Assembly (NCBI RefSeq): GCF_052045245.1
Contig: NZ_JBQEON010000023.1
Location: 56,883-120,882 of the forward strand
DNA length: 64,000 nt
Reading direction: 5' to 3'
DNA from: Burkholderia sp052045245
Lineage (GTDB): Bacteria > Pseudomonadota > Gammaproteobacteria > Burkholderiales > Burkholderiaceae
Position 1 is the first letter of the stretch, and the number at the start of each line of letters is the position of its first letter. Position numbers and translations under genes: made by a program. Below are positions 8,748 through 17,295 of this stretch, in pieces. The notes beneath the pieces were generated by a model. The model had not been told where the DNA came from. It did not search any database and saw nothing but the letters and a program-made list of their open reading frames with translations.

Positions 8748-9572
8748 TCAGGCCGCGGCGGCGGCGGTGTGGCCGGTGAACCGGCGCGCGAGCGCGAGCA
8801 CGGCCCACGTGACGATGCCGAGCACGATCGACAGGCCGGCCGCCGTCGCGATGTTCGCGTTCAGCGTGAACTCGGTGTAGATCGTCATCGGCAGCACGTT
8901 CAGGTCGGTGGCGAGCGTGAACGCCGTGCCGAACGCGCCCATCGCGGTCGCGAAGCAGATCGCGCCGGCCGCGATCAGGCCCGGCGCGAGCGCCGGCAGC
9001 ACGATGTCGACGAAGATGCGCCACGGCGATGCGCCGAGCGAGCGCGCGGCTTCCTCGAGCGACGCATCGAGCTTCGACGCGGCCGCGATCACGGTGACGA
9101 TCACGCGCGGAATCGAGAAGTACAGGTACCCGACGAACAGCCCGGCCACCGAATACGCGAACACCCACTTGTCGCCGGTCAGCTTCGCGGACAGCATCCC
9201 GATCAGCCCCTGCCGTCCGGCGAGCATGATCACCATGAAGCCGACCACGACCCCCGGAAACGCGAGCGGAAAGGTGAGCAGCGCGAGCAGCACGCGCTTG
9301 CCCGCGAACTCGCGGCGCGCGAGCAGCAGGCCGGAGATCGTCGACAGCGCGAGCGTCGCGAGCGTGACGCCGGCCGACAGCGCGACCGTTTCACCGAGGC
9401 TTTTCATGTAGCGTGCATTGCCGAGCAGCGCCGCGTATTGCGTGTAGAACGCGCCGTCGGCGGACACCTGCACGAGTGAAACCATCGGCAGCAGCCAGAA
9501 CGCGGCGAACACCGCGAGCGCCGGCGCGACGAGGGCGACGCGCCAGCGCAGCGGGAAAGTCAGGTCGAGCAT
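8748..9572 (-). CDS. ABC transporter permease
   Basis: The 274-residue protein has six predicted membrane helices and the EAA motif (LEEAARSLGASPWRIFVDIVLPALAPGLI). It resembles the first permease of Fe3+, spermidine/putrescine or 2-aminoethylphosphonate importers. It sits between the binding-protein gene (16 bases upstream) and the second permease gene, the standard order for this class. Confidence 0.92.
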   Translation of the reverse strand: MLDLTFPLRWRVALVAPALAVFAAFWLLPMVSLVQVSADGAFYTQYAALLGNARYMKSLGETVALSAGVTLATLALSTISGLLLARREFAGKRVLLALLTFPLAFPGVVVGFMVIMLAGRQGLIGMLSAKLTGDKWVFAYSVAGLFVGYLYFSIPRVIVTVIAAASKLDASLEEAARSLGASPWRIFVDIVLPALAPGLIAAGAICFATAMGAFGTAFTLATDLNVLPMTIYTEFTLNANIATAAGLSIVLGIVTWAVLALARRFTGHTAAAAA

Positions 9573-9588
9573 GGCTTGGGTCAGGCGC

Positions 9589-10617
9589 TTATTGCATCAC
9601 CTGCAGGTATTGCAGGCCGAACGCTTGCTGGCCGGCCGCCATCTTGCCGAAGTCGACCGATTTCGCGCGCGCGTATTCGCTCGCCGGCAGGAACTTCGCG
9701 GCGACGTCCGCGCCGAGCGCCTGCGCGCGCACCGGACGCAGGTAGGCATTGGCCCACAGCTTCTGGCCTTCGTCGGACAGCACGAAATCGAGCACCTTCT
9801 TGCCGTTCGCATCGTGCGGCGCACCCTTCACGAGGCTCATCACGTACGGCACCGCGATCGTGCCTTCCTTCGGAATCACGAACTCGACGTTCGCGTGATC
9901 CTTGTACTTCGCGCGATACGCGTCGAAGTCGTAGTCGAGCAGGATCGGAATCTCGCCCGACAGCACGCGGGCATATGCGGTCTGCTTCGGCACGATCGGT
10001 GCGTTCGCCTTCAGCTTGCGGAACCAGTCGAGCGCCGGCTTGAAGTTGTCGAGGCTGCCGCCGAGCGCCTGGTTGACGGCGACCGCGCCCGCATAGCCGA
10101 CGAACGCGCTCGACGGATCGAGGTAGCCGACCATGCCCTTGTATTCAGGCTTCAGCAGATCGGCCCACGAGCGCGGCACCGGCTTGCCGTCGAGCGCGTC
10201 CTTGTTCACGAAGAAGCCGAGCGTGCCCGAATGGATCGCGAACCAGTAGCCTTGCGGGTCCTTCAGGTTCGCGGGGATGTCGTTCCAGTGCGTGGGCTTG
10301 TACGGCGCGATCACGCCCTTGTCCTTCGCCTGGAACGCCGACGACACGCCGAGATAGACGACGTCGGCGACCGGGCTCTTCTGTTCGGCGATCAGCTGCG
10401 CGATCGCCTGGCCCGAGTTCTTGTTGTCGAACGGCACGCGGATGCCGGTCTTCTGCTTGATCGCCGCGATTTGCGCGGCCCAGTCCGCCCATTCGGGCGG
10501 GCAGTTGTAGCAGATCGCGGTTTCGTCGGCATGGGCCGCGGGGGCGAACGCGACGAGCGCGGCGCAGGCGAGCGGTGCTGCGAGCACGCGCAGCAGCGAG
10601 GTCAGGCGAAAGGACAC
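9589..10617 (-). CDS. ABC transporter periplasmic substrate-binding protein
   Basis: The 342-residue product begins with a Sec signal peptide (about residues 1-29, ending AAHADE) and continues as a family 1/6-type solute-binding protein with motifs seen in iron- and phosphonate-type binding proteins (DVVYLGVSSAFQ, KPEYKGMVGYLDPSSAF, PILLDYDFDAY). It captures the ligand for the permeases encoded downstream. I prefer the GTG at 10617, preceded by GGAGA at good spacing and giving a compact signal peptide, over an upstream ATG at 10662. The ligand is unknown; the GpdQ-like enzyme at the end of the operon points to an organophosphate. Confidence 0.88.
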   Translation of the reverse strand: MSFRLTSLLRVLAAPLACAALVAFAPAAHADETAICYNCPPEWADWAAQIAAIKQKTGIRVPFDNKNSGQAIAQLIAEQKSPVADVVYLGVSSAFQAKDKGVIAPYKPTHWNDIPANLKDPQGYWFAIHSGTLGFFVNKDALDGKPVPRSWADLLKPEYKGMVGYLDPSSAFVGYAGAVAVNQALGGSLDNFKPALDWFRKLKANAPIVPKQTAYARVLSGEIPILLDYDFDAYRAKYKDHANVEFVIPKEGTIAVPYVMSLVKGAPHDANGKKVLDFVLSDEGQKLWANAYLRPVRAQALGADVAAKFLPASEYARAKSVDFGKMAAGQQAFGLQYLQVMQ

Positions 10618-10681
10618 GGTGGGTCTCCGGGCGGGGTAGGGGAAGTTCGCCGCGCCGCGCACGACGGCGCGGCGCGCGCGT

Positions 10682-11707
10682 TCAGACTTGGCGCAACTGC
10701 AGGTCGGCGGCCGGCGCCGCGACCGTCGCGCCGTCGCGCACCGTATGCGGCAGGATCAGCGACGTGCGCTCGATCGTCGTGCCGCCGATGCATTCGACGA
10801 GGCGGCGCCATGCATGGCGGCCGATGTCACGGTTCGGCGTCGCGACGCTCGCGAGCGGCGGCGCGAGCAGTTCGCCGATCGCGATGCCGTCGAAGCCGAG
10901 CACCGACAGGTCGTCGGGAATCGAGAAGCCCGCGCGGCGCAGGCCGCGCATCACGACCATCGCGAGCAGGTCGTTGCTGCAGAACAGGGCGGTCGGGCGC
11001 GTGGCCTGCGCCGTGAGGTGCGCGAGCACCGCGTCGGGCAGCTCGGTCGCGTTGAAGTCGACTTCGACCGGCGGCAGCGTCGCGACGCCGGCTTCCTCGA
11101 GCGCCTGCGCGTAGCCGAGATGACGCTGGCGTGCGCGATCCGAGGCGGCGAGCGAGCCGGCCAGCATCAGCACGCGGCGATGGCCGCGCGCGGTCAGCAG
11201 ACGGACGCCGTCGTACGCGGCGCTGCGATTGTCGACCGACACCGACGGGCGGCGTTGCGTGTCGTTGTGCATCAGCACGTAGTGCGGGCCGTCGCGGTCG
11301 AGCATGTCGAGCAGCGGATGCGTGTCCGCATCGGCGACGGTCAGGATCAGCCCTTCGACGCGCTGCTCGCGCAGCGTCTCGATCGCGTGACGCTCGCGCG
11401 CCGCGTCGTATTCGGTCGTCATCAGGATCAGCTTGAAGCCGGCCGCGGTCGCGAGTTCGTCGATGCCTTGCAGACAGTCGGCGAACACCGGGTTCGACAG
11501 CGTCGGCAAGACCACGCCGATCAGGCGCGTGCGCTCGCCACGCAACTGCCGGCCGAGCGGACTCGGGCGGAACTGCAATGTGTCGATGGCGGTGCGGATC
11601 GTCGCCAGCGTGGCGGGGCTGACGGTATGCGGTGCGTTGATCGCGCGCGAGACGGTGGCGATCGAGAAGCCGGCGAGCGCGGCGACGTCCTTGATGGTCG
11701 GGGGCAT
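10682..11707 (-). CDS. LacI-family transcriptional regulator
   Basis: The 341-residue protein has an N-terminal LacI helix-turn-helix (TIKDVAALAGFSIATVSRAIN, residues 4-24) and hinge, then a periplasmic-binding-protein-like sensor domain. It is the first gene of the minus-strand operon that continues with the ABC transporter and phosphodiesterase (64 bases to the binding-protein start). Two AAACGTTT boxes just upstream of its ATG suggest that it represses itself and the operon. An extended in-frame start exists upstream, but the LacI domain begins at ATG 11707. Confidence 0.93.
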   Translation of the reverse strand: MPPTIKDVAALAGFSIATVSRAINAPHTVSPATLATIRTAIDTLQFRPSPLGRQLRGERTRLIGVVLPTLSNPVFADCLQGIDELATAAGFKLILMTTEYDAARERHAIETLREQRVEGLILTVADADTHPLLDMLDRDGPHYVLMHNDTQRRPSVSVDNRSAAYDGVRLLTARGHRRVLMLAGSLAASDRARQRHLGYAQALEEAGVATLPPVEVDFNATELPDAVLAHLTAQATRPTALFCSNDLLAMVVMRGLRRAGFSIPDDLSVLGFDGIAIGELLAPPLASVATPNRDIGRHAWRRLVECIGGTTIERTSLILPHTVRDGATVAAPAADLQLRQV

Positions 11708-12025
11708 GGTGTTCCGCGATGTAAACGTTTTCGGCCGGCAAATTATCGAAAACGTTTGTGACTTCGCGATGACGCCCGAGACGTCTGTTTCGCCAGAAAG
11801 CACGATACAAACATCAGACGTTTGACGCCCGGAGAGCGGGGCGGATTCGATTGTATCGGCGGATGCTGCGCTGCGGGATGAAATCGGTGGCGGTGTCGCG
11901 CGGAAGTCGAATACCGATATGAATTCGCGCGAAGACGGTGTAGGCAGGCATGCTGCATCGCGAGGTACTGCGCGTGAATCAGTGAGCGCACGCACAAGCA
12001 ATGGTAGAATCGCGTCCGCCCTTTT
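11708..12025. promoter_or_regulatory. lacI-operon promoter region with two LacI-type operator boxes
   Basis: Two copies of the palindromic core AAACGTTT lie at 11723-11730 and 11750-11757, both with flanking T/G symmetry (GTAAACGTTTTCG and CGAAAACGTTTG). A central CG in an A/T-flanked palindrome is characteristic of LacI-family operators, and the position directly upstream of the lacI start indicates autoregulation. The rest, up to the tRNA at 12026, shows no gene; it must also hold the tRNA promoter. Confidence 0.7.
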
Positions 12026-12376
12026 GCCGGGGTGATGAAATTGGTAAACATAGCGGACTTAAACGATTGAGTGCCCGGCCGGAAACGGTCGGTGCAGAAC
12101 CCTTCAAATTCGGTGAAACCCCTGATGCGCGACGCGCGTCGAGGCAACGCCGAGCCAAGCCTCGCGGCACGGCCACGGCTACCGCGAGGAAGGTGTAGAG
12201 ACTAGACGGGGGGCGCCTAAGGCGCACGGGCGGTGATCACGCCCGCGCGCGACGGCGAAGGCATAGTCCAGCGCACGAACGGCGTCGTTTCCACGACGTC
12301 GACTTCGAAAGAAGCAGTGTGACGAAAATCCGCCGCCTTAATTGGCTTGCCGGTTCAAGTCCGGTCCCCGGCACCA
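12026..12376 (+). tRNA. tRNA-Leu(UAA) interrupted by a group I intron
   Basis: Exon 1 (12026-12060) gives the acceptor strand GCCGGGG, D-arm and the 5' half of the anticodon arm ending GCGGACTT. Exon 2 (12325-12376) gives AAAATCCGC, a long variable arm typical of tRNA-Leu, the T-arm with TTCAAGT, acceptor CCCCGGC and an encoded A-CCA. Joined, the anticodon stem is GCGGA/TCCGC with loop CTTAAAA, hence anticodon UAA, and the mature tRNA is 87 nt. The break lies between U34 and A35, the same place as in cyanobacterial tRNA-Leu(UAA) introns. Confidence 0.93.
12061..12324 (+). ncRNA. Group I self-splicing intron in tRNA-Leu(UAA)
   Basis: This 264-nt insertion sits between U34 and A35 of the tRNA. 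The exon end ACUU pairs with GAGU at 12069-12072, placing the diagnostic U-G wobble at the 5' splice site (P1). The core R element (GTAGAGACTAGACGGG, near 12194-12210) and S element (GGCATAGTCC, near 12260-12269) are present and give a P7 pairing GACTA/TAGTC; GCGCC-TAA-GGCGC forms a P8-like hairpin. The intron ends in G, as group I introns do. It is too short to encode a homing endonuclease. Confidence 0.9.
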
Positions 12377-12414
12377 TCGATCGCATCGACGCGATTCGAA
12401 CAAGGTCTGAGAAA

Positions 12415-12448
12415 AACCCGCGAGAACTGAAGCGCTCGCGGGTTTTTT
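12415..12448 (+). terminator. Intrinsic terminator after tRNA-Leu
   Basis: A 10-bp perfect stem (AACCCGCGAG / CTCGCGGGTT) with a 10-nt loop is followed by a run of T. It lies 38 bases after the tRNA CCA end. Confidence 0.9.
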
Positions 12449-12655
12449 GTTGCGCGATGAGTCGATGAATGGGTTCGCCATGACGGGATGGATTCCTGGC
12501 CGGCGCCGCCAAGGAGCATGGCCCGCATCACTGCGACGAACACAACGCCATGTGATACTGGCACGCACGCCGCACCGGACGCCTTCGCCATCCTCGCCAA
12601 GGGCGCGCCCGGCGATCGTTTCCAACGCATTTCGCCTCCCGCAACAGCACCCGCC

Positions 12656-13282
12656 ATGACCGACTCGACCCATCACTATTACGAACCGTCGCAAGGCCAC
12701 GGCCTGCCGCACGACCCATTGAACGCGATCATCGGCCCGCGCCCGATTGGCTGGATCTCATCGCGCGGCAGCGACGGCACGCTCAACCTCGCGCCATACA
12801 GCTTCTTCAACGCGTTCAACTATCGCCCGCCGATCATCGGCTTTTCGAGCATCGCCGCGAAGGACAGCCTGCGCAACGTGCAGGAGACCGGCGAGTTCGT
12901 CTGGAACCTCGCGACGCGCGATCTCGCCGAGCGGATGAACCAGACTTGCGCGGCCGTGCCGTACGACGTGAACGAGTTCGAACTCGGCGGCCTGACCGCG
13001 ACTGCGTCGCGTCTCGTCAACGTGCCGCGCGTCGCGGAAAGCGGCGTGAACTTCGAGTGCAAGGTGACCGACGTGATCCGGCTGCGCGATCATCGCGGCG
13101 TCGAGACGCCGGCCACGCTGGTGCTGGGTGAGGTCATCGCCGTCCATATCCGCCATGACCTGTTGAAGGACGGCATCTTCGACACGTTCGGCGCGGGCAT
13201 CATTCTTCGTGCGGGCGGCCCGTCGGCCTACGCGCACGTGACGCCCGACAGCCGCTTCGACATCTTCCGCCCCGACGCGTGA
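12656..13282 (+). CDS. Flavin reductase-like flavoprotein (DIM6/NTAB family)
   Basis: The 208-residue protein has the FMN-binding split-barrel fold of the flavin reductase-like domain. Recognisable parts are AIIGPRPIGWISS near residue 25, NLAPYSFFNAFNYRPPIIGF near 43-63 and GEFVWNLATRDLA near 80. Such enzymes bind FMN and use NAD(P)H, often as the reductase partner of a monooxygenase, but no partner is adjacent. ATG 12656 is chosen because homology begins within a few residues of it; the longer in-frame extension has no features. A terminator follows. Confidence 0.87.
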   Translation: MTDSTHHYYEPSQGHGLPHDPLNAIIGPRPIGWISSRGSDGTLNLAPYSFFNAFNYRPPIIGFSSIAAKDSLRNVQETGEFVWNLATRDLAERMNQTCAAVPYDVNEFELGGLTATASRLVNVPRVAESGVNFECKVTDVIRLRDHRGVETPATLVLGEVIAVHIRHDLLKDGIFDTFGAGIILRAGGPSAYAHVTPDSRFDIFRPDA

Positions 13283-13687
13283 TCGATCGCGCGCCGGCGT
13301 AAGCCGGCAACCGGGCACTGCACTGCCCGTACCCGAAGAGGCCCCGCGGAGATCCAGGATGTCCCGGGGTCTTTTGCTTCATCCCCTCACGTGACCGGCA
13401 CGCGCCGATCCGTTCGTCCGCGCGACCCGAGCGCCACCGGCCGGGCGATGGCGCAGCGCCGCAAACACGTCCTTCGCCGACCGCGCCGGCCGCGCTCATG
13501 CGTCGCCTAAATCCGCCATGGCAAATCTGCTCACGACGAACGAGCGGGTTGGTCATCGACGTTCCGCGTCACAGGGCATAGATTTCCAAGGTTGGCGTGC
13601 TTATCCGTGCGCCCGCCCGCGCGTGAGTCGGAAACCGGCCGCGCGTTTTTATCAGCGTGAGACACAATCGAGCGTGGAGACGACACG
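13283..13687. other. Intergenic region with terminator, upstream of bkd
   Basis: The first part holds the terminator at 13337-13374. The remainder, up to the bkdA1 start at 13688, holds no gene I can support and must contain the bkd promoter. No bkdR (Lrp-type activator) gene lies next to the operon, unlike the arrangement in Pseudomonas. Confidence 0.5.
13337..13374 (+). terminator. Intrinsic terminator after the flavoprotein gene
   Basis: GAGGCCCCG and CCGGGGTCTT form a GC-rich stem with a loop of about 14 nt, followed by TTTT. Confidence 0.7.
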
Positions 13688-14920
13688 ATGAGCCTGTCAG
13701 AGCCATTGCGTCTGCATGTGCCGGAGCCCACCGGGCGTCCGGGCTGCAAGACGGATTTTTCCTATCTGCATCTATCGCCGGCCGGCGCGGTTCGCCGCCC
13801 GCCGATCGACGTTGCGCCGGCGGACACCGCCCATCTCGCCCGCAGCCTCGTGCGCGTGCTCGACGACCACGGCGAAGCCGTCGGCCCGTGGGCACCCGAT
13901 CTCGACGATGCGCGCCTGATCGCCGGGCTGCGCGCGATGCTCAAGACCCGCATCTTCGACGCACGCATGATGATCGCGCAGCGTCAGAAGAAAATCTCGT
14001 TCTACATGTTGAGCCTCGGCGAAGAGGCGATCGGCGCCGCGCATGCGATGGCGCTGCGTCGCGGCGACATGTGCTTCCCGACCTACCGCCAGCAAAGCAT
14101 CCTGATCGCGCGCGACGTGCCGCTCGAACGGATGATCTGCCAGCTGATGTCGAACGAAGGCGACCCGCTGAAGGGCCGTCAGCTCCCGGTGATGTACTCG
14201 GACCGCGAAGCCGGCTTCTTCTCGATTTCCGGCAATCTCGCGACGCAGTTCATCCAGGCGGTCGGCTGGGCGATGGCGTCGGCGATCAAGGGCGACACGA
14301 AGATCGCCTCCGCATGGATCGGCGACGGCGCGACCGCGGAAGCCGACTTCCACACCGCGCTGACGTTTGCGCACGTGTATCGCGCACCGGTCGTGCTGAA
14401 CGTCGTCAACAACCAGTGGGCGATCTCGACGTTCCAGGCGATCGCGGGCGGCGAGGGCACGACCTTCGCCGGGCGCGGCGTCGGCTGCGGCATCGCGTCG
14501 CTGCGCGTCGACGGCAACGACTTCCTCGCGATCTACGCGGCATCGACCTGGGCGGCCGAACGTGCGCGCCGCAATCTCGGCCCGACGCTGATCGAGTGGG
14601 TGACCTACCGCGCCGGTGCGCACTCGACGTCGGACGATCCGACGAAGTACCGGCCGGCCGATGACTGGGCCCACTTCCCGCTCGGCGATCCGATCGCCCG
14701 CTTCAAGCAGCACCTGATCGCGAAAGGCATCTGGTCGGACAGCGCGCACGACGCACTCACGGCCGAGCTCGAAGCCGAGGTGATCGCCGCGCAGAAGGAA
14801 GCGGAGAAGTTCGGGACGCTGGCCGACGACCGGATTCCGTCGCCGGCGTCGATGTTCGACGACGTGTACAAGGAGCTGCCCGCGCACCTGCGCCGCCAGC
14901 GCCAGGAACTGGGAGCGTGA
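13688..14920 (+). CDS. bkdA1: Branched-chain 2-oxoacid dehydrogenase E1 alpha
   Basis: The 410-residue protein is a thiamine-diphosphate-dependent E1 alpha subunit. It carries the TPP motif (WIGDGATAEADFHTALTFAHVYRAPVVLNVVNNQ in outline, residues about 213-246) and the phosphorylation-loop equivalent YRAGAHSTSDDP near residue 312. The N-terminal extension of about 80 residues is typical of the bacterial BkdA1 type. It decarboxylates 2-oxoisovalerate, 2-oxoisocaproate and 2-oxo-3-methylvalerate with the beta subunit encoded next. It heads a four-gene operon bkdA1-bkdA2-bkdB-lpdV. GGAG lies 8 bases before the ATG. Confidence 0.95.
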   Translation: MSLSEPLRLHVPEPTGRPGCKTDFSYLHLSPAGAVRRPPIDVAPADTAHLARSLVRVLDDHGEAVGPWAPDLDDARLIAGLRAMLKTRIFDARMMIAQRQKKISFYMLSLGEEAIGAAHAMALRRGDMCFPTYRQQSILIARDVPLERMICQLMSNEGDPLKGRQLPVMYSDREAGFFSISGNLATQFIQAVGWAMASAIKGDTKIASAWIGDGATAEADFHTALTFAHVYRAPVVLNVVNNQWAISTFQAIAGGEGTTFAGRGVGCGIASLRVDGNDFLAIYAASTWAAERARRNLGPTLIEWVTYRAGAHSTSDDPTKYRPADDWAHFPLGDPIARFKQHLIAKGIWSDSAHDALTAELEAEVIAAQKEAEKFGTLADDRIPSPASMFDDVYKELPAHLRRQRQELGA

Positions 14921-14922
14921 CC

Positions 14923-15966
14923 ATGGCCCGACATGAAACGACGACGGCATCGGCGCAGCCGATGACGATGATCCAGGCGCTGCGCTCCGCGATGGACGTG
15001 ATGCTCGAGCGCGACGGCGACGTGGTGGTGTTCGGGCAGGACGTCGGCTATTTCGGCGGCGTGTTCCGTTGCACCGAAGGGCTGCAGGCCAAGTACGGCA
15101 AATCGCGCGTGTTCGACGCGCCGATCTCGGAAGGCGGGATCGTCGGCGCGGCGGTCGGGATGGGTGCATACGGCTTGCGGCCCGTCTGCGAGATCCAGTT
15201 CGCGGACTACTTCTACCCGGCGTCCGACCAGATCGTGTCGGAAGGCGCGCGGCTGCGCTATCGCTCGGCGGGCCAGTTCACCGCGCCGATGACGATCCGC
15301 ATGCCCTGCGGCGGCGGCATCTACGGCGGCCAGACGCACAGCCAGAGCCCGGAGGCGATGTTCACGCAGGTCTGCGGATTGCGCACGGTGATGCCGTCGA
15401 ATCCGTATGACGCGAAAGGGCTGCTGATCGCCTCGATCGAAAACGACGACCCGGTGATCTTCCTCGAGCCGAAGCGCCTGTACAACGGGCCGTTCGACGG
15501 CCATCACGAGCGTCCGGTCACGTCGTGGCTCAAGCATCCGGGCAGCGCGGTGCCGGAAGGCTATTACACGATCCCGCTCGATACGGCCGCCGTGGCGCGT
15601 CCCGGCAACGACGTGACGGTGCTGACGTACGGCACGACCGTCCACGTGTCGCTGGCTGCCGCCGAGGAAACCGGCATCGATGCGGAAGTGATCGACCTGC
15701 GCACGCTGTGGCCGGTCGATCTGGACACGATCGTCGCGTCGGTGCGCAAGACCGGCCGCTGCGTGGTGGTGCACGAAGCGACGCGCACGTGCGGCTATGG
15801 CGCGGAACTGGTGTCGCTCGTCCAGGAGCATTGCTTCTACCACCTGGAAGCACCGGTCGAGCGGACGACGGGCTGGGACACGCCGTATCCGCACGCGCAG
15901 GAATGGGCGTATTTCCCCGGCCCGGCCCGGGTTGGCGAAGCGTTGCGACGCGTGATGGAGGCCTGA
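14923..15966 (+). CDS. bkdA2: Branched-chain 2-oxoacid dehydrogenase E1 beta
   Basis: The 347-residue protein matches the transketolase-like E1 beta family: MTMIQALRSAMDVMLERD at the start, FGQDVGYFGGVFRCTEGL near residue 37, DAPISEGGIVGAAVGMG near 65 and the C-terminal transketolase domain with LRTLWPVDLDTI. ATG 14923 is favoured because GGGAG lies 7 bases upstream; a GTG at 14917 would overlap the preceding stop but has no spacing for that site. It forms the alpha2beta2 E1 heterotetramer with BkdA1. Confidence 0.95.
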   Translation: MARHETTTASAQPMTMIQALRSAMDVMLERDGDVVVFGQDVGYFGGVFRCTEGLQAKYGKSRVFDAPISEGGIVGAAVGMGAYGLRPVCEIQFADYFYPASDQIVSEGARLRYRSAGQFTAPMTIRMPCGGGIYGGQTHSQSPEAMFTQVCGLRTVMPSNPYDAKGLLIASIENDDPVIFLEPKRLYNGPFDGHHERPVTSWLKHPGSAVPEGYYTIPLDTAAVARPGNDVTVLTYGTTVHVSLAAAEETGIDAEVIDLRTLWPVDLDTIVASVRKTGRCVVVHEATRTCGYGAELVSLVQEHCFYHLEAPVERTTGWDTPYPHAQEWAYFPGPARVGEALRRVMEA

Positions 15967-15967
15967 G

Positions 15968-17290
15968 ATGGGGATTCATGTCATCAAGATGCCGGATATC
16001 GGCGAAGGGATTGCCGAGGTCGAACTGGTGGCCTGGCATGTGCAGCCGGGGCAGACGATCGCTGAAGACCAGCCGCTCGCCGATGTGATGACCGACAAGG
16101 CGGCGGTGGAGATTCCGTCGCCGGTGGCGGGCAAGGTGCTGGAGCTCGGCGGCCGGATCGGCGAGATGATGGCGGTCGGCAGCGAGCTGATTCGTCTCGA
16201 AGTCGACGGCGACGGCAACCTGAAGCCGGGTGCGAAGGCGCGCGACGCGGGCACGGAGGCGGCGCCGCGTCCGGCGGCCGACGCGCCTGCCAAGTCAGCC
16301 AGCGCAACCGGATCGTCCGAAGCGCACGCGTCGACGAAGACGCAGCGTCACGCCGCTGATCGCGCACCGGCCGAGCCGCGTCGCGCGGAACACGCGGCGC
16401 TCGCGCCGGGCGAACGGCCGCTCGCGTCGCCGGCGGTGCGCCAGCGCGCGTGGGACATGGGCATCGAGCTGCGCTACGTGCGCGGCACCGGCGATGCCGG
16501 GCGGATCCTGCATGCGGACCTCGATGCGTATGCGCGCACGGGCGGCGGCGGTGCGGCACGCGCATCGCAGGCGCGCGGCTACGACGAGCGCAACGATGAA
16601 ACCGAAGTACCGGTGATCGGCCTGCGGCGCGCGATCGCGCGCAAGATGCAGGAAGCGAAGCGCCGCATTCCGCACTTCAGCTACGTCGAGGAGATCGACG
16701 TCACCGAGCTCGACGCGCTGCGCACGGAGCTGAACCGGCGTTACGGCGACACGCGCGGCCGGCTCACGCCGCTGCCGCTGCTGATCCGCGCGATGGTGAT
16801 CGCGCTGCGCGACTTCCCGCAGATCAATGCGCGCTACGACGACGAGGCGGGCGTCGTCACGCAATACGGTGCAGTGCACATGGGCGTGGCGACGCAGACG
16901 GACGGCGGCCTCACGGTGCCGGTGCTGCGTCATGCGGAAGCGCGCGACGTCTGGTCGATCTCGGCCGAAATCGCGCGGCTCGCCGACGCGGTGCGCGCGA
17001 ACCGCGCGCAGCGCGACGAGCTGAGCGGCTCGACGATCACGATCTCGAGCCTCGGTGCGCTCGGCGGCATCGTGTCGACGCCGGTCATCAACCATCCGGA
17101 AGTCGGCATCGTCGGCGTGAACCGGATCGTCGAGCGGCCGATGATCCGCGACGGCGCCGTCGTCGCGCGCAAGATGATGAACCTCTCGTCGTCGTTCGAC
17201 CATCGCGTGGTCGACGGCGCGGATGCGGCCGAATTCATCCAGGCCGTGCGCGGGGTGCTCGAGCGCCCGGCAATGCTGTTCGTGGAGTGA
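15968..17290 (+). CDS. bkdB: Branched-chain 2-oxoacid dehydrogenase E2 (dihydrolipoyl acyltransferase)
   Basis: The 440-residue protein has three parts. A lipoyl domain comes first (residues 1-80, lipoylated Lys in DVMTDKAAVEIPSP). After an Ala/Pro-rich linker there is a peripheral subunit-binding domain (residues about 152-190, LASPAVRQRAWDMGIEL). The C-terminal catalytic domain (from about 210) ends with the acyltransferase motif SFDHRVVDGADAAEF, containing the catalytic His and Asp. It transfers the branched acyl group to CoA and forms the core of the complex. Its start follows the bkdA2 stop by one base. Confidence 0.95.
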   Translation: MGIHVIKMPDIGEGIAEVELVAWHVQPGQTIAEDQPLADVMTDKAAVEIPSPVAGKVLELGGRIGEMMAVGSELIRLEVDGDGNLKPGAKARDAGTEAAPRPAADAPAKSASATGSSEAHASTKTQRHAADRAPAEPRRAEHAALAPGERPLASPAVRQRAWDMGIELRYVRGTGDAGRILHADLDAYARTGGGGAARASQARGYDERNDETEVPVIGLRRAIARKMQEAKRRIPHFSYVEEIDVTELDALRTELNRRYGDTRGRLTPLPLLIRAMVIALRDFPQINARYDDEAGVVTQYGAVHMGVATQTDGGLTVPVLRHAEARDVWSISAEIARLADAVRANRAQRDELSGSTITISSLGALGGIVSTPVINHPEVGIVGVNRIVERPMIRDGAVVARKMMNLSSSFDHRVVDGADAAEFIQAVRGVLERPAMLFVE

Positions 17291-17295
17291 GGGCA

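Noticed and set aside
13772..15169. Long minus-strand open frame opposite bkdA1
   Set aside because: Shadow of bkdA1/bkdA2 with Arg-rich, motif-free translation.
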